64,000 nt of DNA from the NCBI GenBank assembly GCA_018873225.1, contig JAEILZ010000002.1, positions 3,162,001 to 3,226,000 on the forward strand, read 5' to 3'. The notes beneath the pieces were generated by a model. That model saw only the letters and a list, made by a program, of their open reading frames with translations, did no database searches and was not told the DNA's origin. Every line of letters begins with the position of its first letter. Within the stretch, counting starts at the first letter, position 1. A program made the translations under genes and the position numbers. Positions 1 to 9,491 of this stretch are shown piece after piece. The stretch comes from [Phialemoniopsis] sp. UDSM-2020. Its lineage: Eukaryota > Ascomycota > Sordariomycetes > Thyridiales > Thyridiaceae.

Positions 1-96
1 TTGGCGTACTTCGCTGGCGGCTCCGGTCCTGACGCCCTTGGGAAGGGAAAGCTTGGTGCTTCTTTGCTGCTCATACTGTTGGATTTCGTAGAGCAT
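1..96 (-). CDS. Possible 5' end of a gene running off the left edge
   Basis: On the minus strand an ATG at 96-94 opens a 32-codon frame with no stop to the window edge. It reads MLYEIQQYEQQ, then RSTKLSLPKGVRTGAASEVRQ in two short blocks, which looks like natural protein sequence with charged and polar residues. A splice-acceptor-like TTGCAAG lies just upstream at about 106-100, so this could also be an internal exon. I do not recognise a family. The short length makes this weak evidence. Confidence 0.22.
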   Translation of the reverse strand, partial: MLYEIQQYEQQRSTKLSLPKGVRTGAASEVRQ

Positions 97-1855
97 GTCC
101 TTGCAACGAACGATTTGTTATGAGTGAAAGATGTCGATGCGCCTTTGCTCAACGGTGTCACGGAGCTACACAGGGAACGTGTCGGATTATATACACGCTG
201 TGATGCACGGAGGTTGCACAAGTACGAAAACATCTTACGCCTTCATCAAAAGAAACAAGTAATGCCCATGGTGGGTAATGTTCTGCATGCCATAGGACAT
301 GCATTATATCATGCCCGCTCATCATGCTCGGCATCGTTCCTTCAATCAGACCACCTCTGTGCCTTCGGGCTGTGAAGGGGTGGAGATTTTCGATCTCAGA
401 TGGTCAAGACTCACCTCCGCGGAGATACACCTTGCCGTCATGCAGCTACGTATCGGGTGTCTAACCTGAAAGATCCCGTAGTGTTTCACCAAAAGCTTAA
501 GAATACCAAATTGGGCTGAGTAACAAAATCAAGTTTATTGGGCGTCATGCTCAAGGTCTCCCCGCTAGTAGGTCTACCTGGCATTACCATGATCTCGGCA
601 AGCTTGGCTAGCTGCCACCCGCAGATTCATGGCGAGGTGATGGGCCTATCAAAATTGACAACCACGAATTGGAGGACTTTGAGATCTGCGCTTTGCATGT
701 CTAGCTGGTCAAGTGTTATTTGCGGTTGAGCCGCGTTCCCGCTGACATCATGGCTGGCTCACTTCTCCTTGTTGAGGTGGTCTGATACCCCATGTAGGAG
801 GCTAATATCCACGCGCCTTGTATCGTTCCAGAAGCCGAGAGTTTATACACGAATACCCGAGTCCCCGGCTTGTGACTTCGATGCGATGCTTGGGCTGTCA
901 CTCCTCCGTGGTTTTCTTCTGGGATATCCATCACGCTACTGAACATTGACGATATCTCACGAAGTATACTGCGGTGCTTCCCCATCGAGTATGCAAGATC
1001 TCACATAGTGTTACTAAGCCAAAGGCGAGCTTTTGGAATACCGGGTTTTCACGGAGCACAACGCCAGGGGTTCCAGTAAGCTGGGCCAGGTGTAATGCTT
1101 CGGGGTCTGGACCGGAGCAACAGAACATCCACTTTACGGCAAGGCAGGCCAGAACGTTACACGATACTTCGCTTTCCTCAAGCTACCGTTCCGCTCGCAA
1201 GACCGATAATGTAACATGTGGCCGCGGAAATCGTATATGATCCGGTAATCGGACGTCGCAATGTTTTGGAGAACCGGGTTATTAGCCTAGATTGGCTGTG
1301 GCATAGAACATGACGGCACACGGTCCAGACACCGACTTCCTTGTTAATTAGCCGTCCTTCACAGAGCCCAAGCCTTTCAGCCATATATATTGTGCATGCT
1401 GTCCAATATTCCCGCTCGTACTGGACCAATCCTGGTCTCGATGGTCGACTCGTCTGACCACAACACGGTCCGGACCTCTGGTAAGGAAGCGGCCCAGACA
1501 CGGAAACAGGATATTAACCCCCAAGCTATCTTTCATATCTACTACGTAGCTAAGGCAAAGCTTGATGGACAACGGCTGCGGAGTGCGAAGGCCCAGAGCT
1601 TCCCCCCCTCCGAAATGATGTAGCATAGATGAAATATAGCTTCCAGAACTCGACCAGGTTCCCAGTTATGGTTCCATTGATCGAAAATAGCAACAATTTG
1701 AAGTTGGTCCGCCTTACCCAGCTCGTATAATACCTAGTGACCTGGGTGATATATATCTCTCGGCGAGAGCTGAATACGCTTCGCTATAGCTCCTTTGTCA
1801 ACGACACTCCTCGACTCGCCCGCCCGTAGAAAGCTGCACGCAAGCTATAGAAAAG
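97..1855. other. Spacer without a confirmed gene
   Basis: No complete gene model could be built here. Several minus-strand open stretches of 65-107 codons lie end to end in different frames between about 716 and 1626 (see findings). They look partly protein-like but match no family I recognise. The last 100 bases form the leader of the LysM gene, with a TATA-like run near 1750. Confidence 0.5.
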
Positions 1856-3158
1856 ATGGCCTCGTCAATTTTCAACATTCTCGCCTATGTCTTGGCCTTT
1901 CAAGCCCTTCTCGCCAATGGCAGCCAGCTTTCATCGAGGGCTTGCACTCGCACTGTCAATGCCAAGGACGGCGACTCCTGTGCAACACTGTCCAGGTCGG
2001 CCGGGATCACAGTCACCCAGTTCATCAACTTCAACCCTTCCGTCACGAGTTGCGGCAGCTTGGTTCCGGGTGCGCCTTACTGCGTTGCCACCGACGGCAC
2101 CGCGCCGCCAGCAGAGACCTCTCCTTCCCTAGCCATCACTAAAGACGGAGAGTGCGGAAACGGGCTGACCTGCGCTGGTTCAACCTACGGGGACTGCTGT
2201 TCGGAGCACGGCTGGTGCGGCAGCTCGGAGGATCACTGCGGCGTCGGCTGCCAGAGTGCGTTCGGAAAGTGCGCGGCCGGTTCCGGCCCGGGTACCACAT
2301 CGCCAGGGCCATCTCCTACCTCACCGGGTGTGACGACCAGCATCGTGACTCTGCCGCCAAGGCCGACAACCACGGCTCGGACCACCATCGTCGAGACGCG
2401 CACCAGCTTCATAGTGAGCACGATCACCAGCACGGCGGTGGCGACGACCACGACGGTCAAGACGTCCACCACGACCAAGACCTCCCAGGTATTCACGACA
2501 TCAACGCGTTTTGTCTCGGCAGTAGCAACCGAGACGGCCACGGAGACTGTCACGAGCACCGTGCTCAAGAGCTCTGTGACAACGTTGACCAGCTTGACCG
2601 TCAAGACCTCGACCATCTCTGAGTTCAGGACGATCACCACGGCCACGACGAGCGTCGTCTTCCAGACTTTCCGGATCACGTCTATCGAGACTTCGACACT
2701 CTATCTCACTGACCGCGCGTGCCCGACTGTGGGCAGGCCGCCAAGCAACACTAATGTGGCCGTTCCTTCGCCCACGCAGGAAGGACTGATTAGAAGCTGT
2801 AAGACGGACCTGGAAAAGGACTCAAAAGGAGATGATACCGGAAGCTTGATGTAACATGTCACTAACAACACTACTTTCTAGGTAGAGAGTTCTACAAGGT
2901 CAAGCAGGGTGATTACTGTGACAAGATCGTCCAGATGTACGGCACTTTTACTATTGTGGATTTGTAAGTACTATTCTTGTCAACTCGCAATTGACAGCTT
3001 GCTAACTCATGACAGCTACAAATGGAATCCATCGATTGACGTGAGTACTACTGGAAGAAGTCCCTCCCAAACCCATGCTGTGTCAAGCTCATGGAGATGC
3101 TTACCAGAACAAGTGCTCGAACATGTGGGCAGGTTATTACGTATGCGTCGGTCTTTGA
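1856..3158 (+). CDS. Secreted LysM-CBM18-LysM chitin-binding protein
   Basis: Four exons are inferred: 1856-2798, 2882-2963, 3016-3040 and 3108-3158, giving 366 residues. All joins keep frame and use GTAAGA/GTAAGT/GTGAGT donors. Residues 1 to about 23 are a signal peptide. A cysteine-rich LysM domain follows at about 30-83. A type-1 chitin-binding (CBM18, hevein-like) module lies at about 97-140 with motifs GDCCSEHGWCG and CGVGCQSAFGKC. A long Thr/Ser-rich linker, probably O-glycosylated, leads to a second LysM domain (FYKVKQGDYCDKI, then WNPSID and YYVCVGL) that exists only after splicing. Such proteins bind chitin or its oligomers outside the cell, and in plant or insect pathogens may shield the wall or scavenge chitin fragments. 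The role here is inferred from the domains only. Confidence 0.85.
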
Positions 3159-4051
3159 AGGGACGACACCGGAGACGACCCGAGAGATTTAGCAGCGCAT
3201 GGAGGGGATTGGGCGTCAGGGAATAAGGCTGTATAGCTCGGGCCTTGGCATGGTCTCTGAAGGACAAATCGCATTTTCATCATGGTTGAGGTAGTAATGA
3301 TAATGTTCCTCGATTGGGAGTGTCATTGATTATGATCAAATTGAAGCTGCTCCATCTGATGATGGTTTATTGGAGTCTACTCTGTCCTGTCACTGTTCAC
3401 TTCATGCTTTAGGGACGCGGCCTGCCTGACAACTACTCCGGTGTCGAGTCATCCTGTCTCCCTATCCCTTTTCGCTGGACGAATATTCTGTCCATGCCGC
3501 TCAACCGGAACGCGAGGAAGTGGCGTCTTGAGTTCACCGTCGGTTTCAAGTCAACAATGGCTTCTAAAGCACTTCAGAGCTCAAGGCTTCGCGGAAGATA
3601 CCCAGATCGTTCCAGACTTGCGGATGAGCTTTGACGACTGCCTCTCATGTCACATATGACGGAGACATGCCGTAACATGCCCTGAGTAACATCAGAGCAA
3701 CCCTCCCGAGGTATCGCAGCCTTGTCTTCGGCAACTGTAACATCAAACCCTTCAAAAATGATGTTCTTCGGTCATGTTCTTCATTTGGATGCGGAGTATG
3801 ACCTCTGCACCCCGCATCATTCTCAATGCTGCAAGTTCGCCGGTGTTGGCTCCACTGGAGCCCGAGGAAGGTAATTCGAAGCCCCGACTAGATTCCAGCC
3901 GCGAGGCAGTTGAGATGACGTTGAATCTCTGAGTGAGTGTATTCTATGGCCGACGAGTAGTACCATGGTTAAGGTTGGCCATCCGCCGGAATATGCTGGG
4001 AACCGGTTGTGATGTGTCGTATTCGTGATTTTGCTCGCACCACGGACCTCA
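3159..4051. other. Intergenic spacer
   Basis: This holds the 3' flank of the LysM gene and, because the next gene is on the minus strand, the 3' flank of the ankyrin gene (a convergent pair). No RNA gene, repeat or credible reading frame was seen. Confidence 0.6.
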
Positions 4052-4956
4052 TCATGTATGAGCGTCAATCTCGGCGTCGACCATGCGCACGCCGGCTCCC
4101 TTCCTAGGCGAGCCAGCGTCCCTCCGCACTTGCTTGCGCCTCTCGATCTCCTGTATCAGGCCCTTGAGGTACACCTCGGCCGCGACAGTCGCGCTGTACG
4201 CCACGGCGGTCCAGCTCCAGATGTTCCGCCTCTCGGCGTCGGCGCCCGCGGCGAGCAGTGTGCGCAAGACTAGTAGGTGGCCGTTCATGCTGGCAAAGTG
4301 CAGCGCCGTGTTGCCCTCCATGTCGGCGTGCTGGACCGCGTCGTGCGCGCCGCCGGGCACGTACGTCAGGAGGATCTGCAGCACCGTGTCGTGCCCGCCC
4401 TTGCTCGCCTCCATGATGGCGTCGCGCCCGCGCCTATCGCGGCGCAGGATGGCCGAGGGGTCGGCCTCGCACAGGGCGTGGACGACCTCGGTGTGGCCCT
4501 CGCCCGCGGCGAGCATGAGGGCCGTCTGGTGGAGCTCGTTGAGCGCGGGGCAGGGCTGCTCGTGGCCGAGGGAGAGGAGCAGGGTGCAGATCTGCAGGTG
4601 GCCGAGGGAGGCGGCGAGGTGGAGGCTCGAGTTGGACAGGCCCGTCGGCGAGGTGTCGGGGTTGTGGAGGAGTGTCGGGTGCGTCTTGAGGATGCGCTGG
4701 ACGAGGGCGGCGTCGTTGGCCTGGATTGCGCGTCGGAGGCGGAGGGACGGCTCGATCCTGTATATTGAGTTAGGGGCATCTGTCAGGCTGTTTACTTGCA
4801 GTGAAAACCTACATTGTGTTGTAGTGTTACGGCGAGTTCGAAATGATCGTACTTGCTGGTGCGGGGCAGCGTGCTGCAGTCAAGGAAGCATCTGTCTGCG
4901 ATGTCTCCAGGGCTGTTGATGATGGCGATCAATGACGATCCGTGAGGCTCAGCTCG
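4052..4956 (-). CDS. Ankyrin-repeat protein, N terminus unresolved
   Basis: The main exon is 4757-4052. It contains at least four ankyrin-type repeats, with signatures such as NSSLHLAASLGHLQICTLL, QTALMLAAGEGHTEVV, RDAIMEASKGGHDTVLQ and NTALHFASMNGHLLVLRTLL, and ends in a basic tail. An upstream exon ending at 4853 (donor GTACGA) joins in phase through a 95-bp intron to give LPRTSKIEPSLRLRRAIQ. That resembles the start of a fungal ankyrin family. That upstream frame is open back to 4956 but has no ATG, so either another 5' exon is missing or the donor is wrong. Repeats of this kind mediate protein contacts; the partner cannot be told. Coding GC is very high compared with the flanks. Confidence 0.7.
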
Positions 4957-5223
4957 CTAGTGAGACGTGGGGTAATGGGCTGCTATTTCGGGAGGTGCCA
5001 GGGGCTTCCGTCACTAGTAGGTTTAGCGCGTCTAGCCTCAATCCCCGCTGTTTCAGCAGCTGAAGAGCGCTGAGACAGTGCCCAGGTGGCATTGATACCT
5101 ACTTAAGTAGCACTGAGGTAATGGGTCGGGAAGAGGCACCACCTGGGCGGGAATATGGCGAATCGAGGAGAAGGATATCAACGTCAGCTCACGATGCTGA
5201 TAGGTACTATACACGGCATTGAT

Positions 5224-6788
5224 TTATGGTTGGCACGCAGGCAACAAGTTTATTTGGGTACTGAGCAAGTTCTTGGTTCCCGCTTTGAGTACATTAGTAG
5301 ACAGCCTTTGGCCCGTGTCAGCATTTAAATCCGACGCGACATCGTTGGCGGACAGGAAGAAACCAGTCCGGCTGGCTTCTTGCGCATCAACCCAGTCTAC
5401 GATACGACCGATCTGGTCTAGACGCTCCTGTGCGTGATCTGTGTCCACCTTGCGGATGGCCTTTTCAATTATATTGGCCGCTTTGGCGATGGTCTGGGTG
5501 GCGATAGATGTTCGCTCGTCCACATCTCCAGGCCTAAACCCACAATTAGACAGTTACAACAACGCATCAGCCCAGCGGTATGGCACGTTGAACTCACAAG
5601 TGCATGTCAATAAGATCCTCAATTGTCGTCTCTGCGACTGCGACCGAGTAGAGATTGCCGAGGAACCCGCCTGTGACAGCCGGTCTGAGGAGAGCCCGTA
5701 AGTCAACGGGCACTCCGAAGCTCGTGTCTTCCTGGGGACCGATATTGTGCTCACGAGCCCGCACAACAGCAATCCACACCAGAGCAAGGAGGCATATGCC
5801 CTCCGGCGGCACATATTCTTGCCGCTGAAGTTTCAGGATGCACTCCGTGAGCTCTCTCAACTCTGTGACTTTTGCCGCTGTGAAGGCGATGACTTTTGTC
5901 TTCGTCTTGGTTTCGGGGTCTGAGGCTGGGTTGTTGTGGTCGAAATCGAAGCCACTCAGCATTGTCTGATCTAGCTGTCTTCCGAACTCGACGGGAGGGT
6001 TCTCAGAACCGATCTCTGGGATATATAGTGCAGGACTGCGCTGACTGAAGGGCTGAATAGCTGTCCAGCAGTCAGTACATTGGCAAGAGCTAGCCCGCGG
6101 ACAGGGGTAAAGACAAACCGTTGAAATGAATTTTGTCACGTTGCCGAATGGCTTCTGCTAGCGTCTTGATGATATCTGTCATCGACGCTGCGTCCAGGAC
6201 GGCCCTCTGGAACGAGAGCCCTAGGTAAAGTCCTCCGTTCACGAAAGTTGCTTGCACAGTGAAAACTGCGCCTGGAGGGCTGGTGGCACCGTAAGTCGAG
6301 GTTGGCGTTAGGCAAAGAAGTTCAACCGGTAGCTCCTCGATCGGCATACCTGAGCGACACATCGCCTCGTAATCTAGGCCACAGGGATCCGTCGCTCGAA
6401 GACATTTGAAGACATTGCGGGCATTCACTGTCCAGGGGCAGCGGTAGACAACCTTGGCAGAGTCTGTCCTCTCGTCTGTGGATCCGAGCGGAGGCAGCTG
6501 GCCAGAGAGAAATGGATACCTCTTCATCAACGCAGCAAGACCTTGTCCGATAGCCTGTGCAGCTCCATCACTGTAGCTCAGGTTTGGGAATGGAAAGGCA
6601 AAGACCTGGTGTGTCAATCTCTGGGGGACTTCACAAGTGAACTATTAGTATCGAAGTTTGATTGTGAATTCAATGTTTCAGACTCGTGACATACCGCACC
6701 GGTCAATACAGGATAGATCGTGGTACTTCAGCCCGGGTTCAGACTTCTCCAGGCTGATATTGGGCGTTATATCAACAAAGGTTGTCAT
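5224..6788 (-). CDS. BAHD-like acyltransferase, catalytic His missing
   Basis: Four exons (6788-6695, 6628-6119, 6060-5598, 5533-5224) give 458 residues, starting at ATG 6788. The fold pattern resembles the fungal trichothecene 3-O-acetyltransferase-like branch of BAHD enzymes, which move acyl groups from acyl-CoA to alcohols or amines. Supporting segments are LSCIDRCVPQ near the N terminus, LAALMKRYPFLSGQLPP, and an N-half ending in LGLSFQRAVLDAASM. In active members the last segment carries HxxxD. Here the spacing gives R173-A-V-L-D177, so the general-base His is replaced. The usual C-terminal DFGWG-type motif is also not seen, and the protein stops soon after STNVLKAGTKN. It is probably inactive, or the gene is decaying; splicing is otherwise clean. 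Confidence 0.7.
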
Positions 6789-7079
6789 GTTGACTTGGAC
6801 GGAACTCTGGAAAGGGCTCTTAGGCAATTTAGAAATTTGTTATCGGAACAAAGACTCATGCATCAAGGCTGACGTAGGAGTACTACTATTTATCCTTGTT
6901 TCCACCCCTATCTCGTTATGGAACAGTTCATAGCCTCGTCACGACTGCGCCCTGCCCTCCATCTAGCTATCCCTGGCAGGCACACATTGCCTTTTCCGTG
7001 ATATGTAACACTGGATGAGGTTTGTACATCGGGGTTGGGTGGAACATGTTCATTGTTCCACGTACACGCTGTTCGTGCT

Positions 7080-7880
7080 TCAGTGGACGCCCTTCGCATA
7101 CATTTCACCAAACGTGTCAAACCACTTCTGGACGACTCTGGCACCCCCGCCGGCACTGATTGTCGTGTCACCAGCCTCCCACTTCTTGGTGATCTCGTCC
7201 ATGAACTCCTCCACCGTCAGGGAATTGGGGTTCTTATCCTTCTTGTTGTCGTCTGGGTCCTCCCTGTCCCGGTGCAGGTCGGTGCCAACCATCGGCGGCG
7301 CGATCTCGACCACGCGGATCGGGGGCTGGACGTCCTTGAGCTGCGTGCGTAGGCTCAGGCTCCACGAGTGCAGCCACGCTTTGGTCGCGTTGTAGTTCGG
7401 GTTGATGAGCACAAACGGCACAAAGCCGAGCGCGCTAGACACGTTGACGACGCTGGCACCTAGAGGACACTTGCTTGTGTCGCGAAAGTGCGGCAAAAGG
7501 CCGAGTGTCAGATGCATCGGCCCGCGGATATTGATGTCGATCTCGTTATCGGCCTTGGCCAACATATCCTCGGGCGAGTCCTTGAGCACCTCGAGCGGAC
7601 GCTGCACGCCGGCATTGTTGATCAAGCAGTCTAGGTCGGGGTGGTCCGACGTGACCTTACGGATGAACTCGGGCAGCTTGTCTATGGCACCCGTGTCCAC
7701 GACGTAGTAGCCCGCGCAACCAATCTCCTTCGATGTCGAAGCGAGGTTGGACTCTGTGCGCCCTGCGATGATGACCTTCTTGCCCCTCTTGATGAGGTAC
7801 TCTGCGATAGCCTTGCCGATGCCGCCCCCGCCACCCGTCACGAGGGCGCAACGAAAGTTAAGAGCGTCTGTGGAACTCAT
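7080..7880 (-). CDS. Short-chain dehydrogenase/reductase
   Basis: This is a single-exon gene of 266 residues starting at ATG 7880. It has the classical SDR layout: nucleotide-binding TGGGGGIGKA near residue 16, an AGRTESN stretch that favours NADP(H), the NNAG structural motif, a catalytic Ser in NVSSALG, and the YNATK active site (YxxxK). The arrangement with a long strand after the active site resembles the DltE-like group. It would oxidise or reduce a small alcohol or carbonyl in the cytosol. The substrate is unknown. The region upstream of its start is a 1.6-kb spacer shared with the divergent C45 acyltransferase gene at 9492. Confidence 0.88.
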   Translation of the reverse strand: MSSTDALNFRCALVTGGGGGIGKAIAEYLIKRGKKVIIAGRTESNLASTSKEIGCAGYYVVDTGAIDKLPEFIRKVTSDHPDLDCLINNAGVQRPLEVLKDSPEDMLAKADNEIDINIRGPMHLTLGLLPHFRDTSKCPLGASVVNVSSALGFVPFVLINPNYNATKAWLHSWSLSLRTQLKDVQPPIRVVEIAPPMVGTDLHRDREDPDDNKKDKNPNSLTVEEFMDEITKKWEAGDTTISAGGGARVVQKWFDTFGEMYAKGVH

Positions 7881-9491
7881 GATTTTTGTAATTGTAATAG
7901 GACGAAGGTTCTTGTGTGTTGTCGTTTGTTTGTTCTGTGCTGCTGTCCAATCTTCGTCTTGCTTAAGTTTGGTAGTTTATATACCAACATTACACGAGCA
8001 CGTACTCGTGACGTCTTGGACACGGTCGGTGGACCGGTGGTCTACGTAGCCGCGAGCACAGGTTAAATCCGGTGTCAGTAGCTTGTGTGGGGCGCACTTA
8101 GCCTTTCTAGACTCTTTGAGGAAGCTATTTTGCGATGGACATTTATCTCCGAAACGGGTTTTGCGGATTGCACAAGCAAAGCTCCGACAGAACGACAACG
8201 AACTGTTTGTGATTGATGACTGTAGACTGCAGACCTACGCACTGGATTTAGAGGATATTGACCGCGTCTACTTGTTGTAAAAACGGCGAACAAGAAGTAA
8301 GCGAGCGATAAAAGGTCGACAGTGGTTATAGCTCCGGTTACGCATGACGATAGCCACAAAAGGAGGGGACCACTCGCTGAGATGTAATTGTCCAAGATTT
8401 CTCTCCGTATCTAGTCCGCGTCTATAATTTAACCTGTATAGTCCTTCGTATAAGCTTCAGTGAGCTCGCGATTTTACTGACTGGATTCACGTCCGACCCT
8501 TCGTAGTCCTCTGAAACCGTCACTAGGTCGAGTGGTGTTGGGAATGATTCTTCTGCCTTCAAGCAAAGGTACTGCATTCATTGTCATGAACTGAGTTGAC
8601 CGTACTGTCGTGGAGTTTGTTATGCCTTTCAAGAAGCCCAGGCCATCATTATCAGCACCATGTCATACTTCGTGTGTAAGGAATAGTAAGGAAGCCACAG
8701 AAAAAGATTCTTTAGGAGTAGAGATGAACATAGCAGACTATGATTTGAACCGGTAAACTAGTCGTGGCCACGCAGAAAGGCTCTTACGCCTACGTCCAAG
8801 CCTCCAAAGTCTCGTTGCAGAACTATGAGACCTTCCACGACCTCTCCAAGCGTGTAGTCACGTTATGAAGCCATGGTTGTCAGAATCTATGAATTGGAAA
8901 ATGATAAATCCAAGATATCGAGAGGCTTAGGCGAATAGCACGATGTGCCACAATCTTGTCAAATACAACTTGATTTCGGGTAATATTCGACGTTCCCAAA
9001 TCAGGCAAAAAGATTGACCACCAGAGGGCCAGATTTTATCATGTCGGAATGCTTAAGACTGATGATTGACTGACTGTATGGCCGTCCAAATAAATCGACA
9101 CTATTTGGGACGCTTGGCAAAGGATCATGTCTGAGACGCCCGGCGAAAGTGTGGGGACGCGGCGAAGCTTGTTTCGCCGTGTTCGCCGCTCGCCGTGTGG
9201 ATCTTCCACACGAGACTTCAACCGATAGTTATGCTTGGGGAGTTCGGGCCGCGTTCAGTCCTTGGTCTTCCACTTGTAGGGTGATCACCTGTCTTCACTA
9301 GGCATTGGTGGCGAGTCCGCGAGCTCTCGGCAAGCGGTTGAGCTGTTCTAGCGTATAGCTTTGACTAGATAGATAACTTAAACATGGGTTCTGGACGCAC
9401 TTGAGTTAGACGTCTTGGCCACTGAGCCAAAGGAAGAAGCCACCAATAAGCCGCTTTCTTACCCAAGTTGTTGACGGCGCTGACACCACCT
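7881..9491. promoter_or_regulatory. Divergent spacer between SDR and C45 acyltransferase
   Basis: No gene was found in these 1.6 kb. The stretch nearest the acyltransferase contains a cluster of CGGCGAA elements in both orientations (9141-9188), with a further copy at 8284-8290. A tRNA-Leu-like fragment lies at 9400-9432. Both are described as findings. The two flanking genes are transcribed away from each other, so shared control is possible. Confidence 0.45.
9400..9432 (-). other. tRNA-Leu-like fragment (D arm and anticodon arm only)
   Basis: On the minus strand the sequence TTTGGCTCAGTGGCCAAG, followed by ACGTCTAACTCAAG, resembles the 5' half of a tRNA-Leu(CAA), including an A-box (TGGCTCAGTGG, 9419-9429). 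No T arm, B-box or closing acceptor stem was found, so it is not an intact tRNA gene. It may be a relic, a tRNA-derived SINE head, or chance. Confidence 0.25.
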
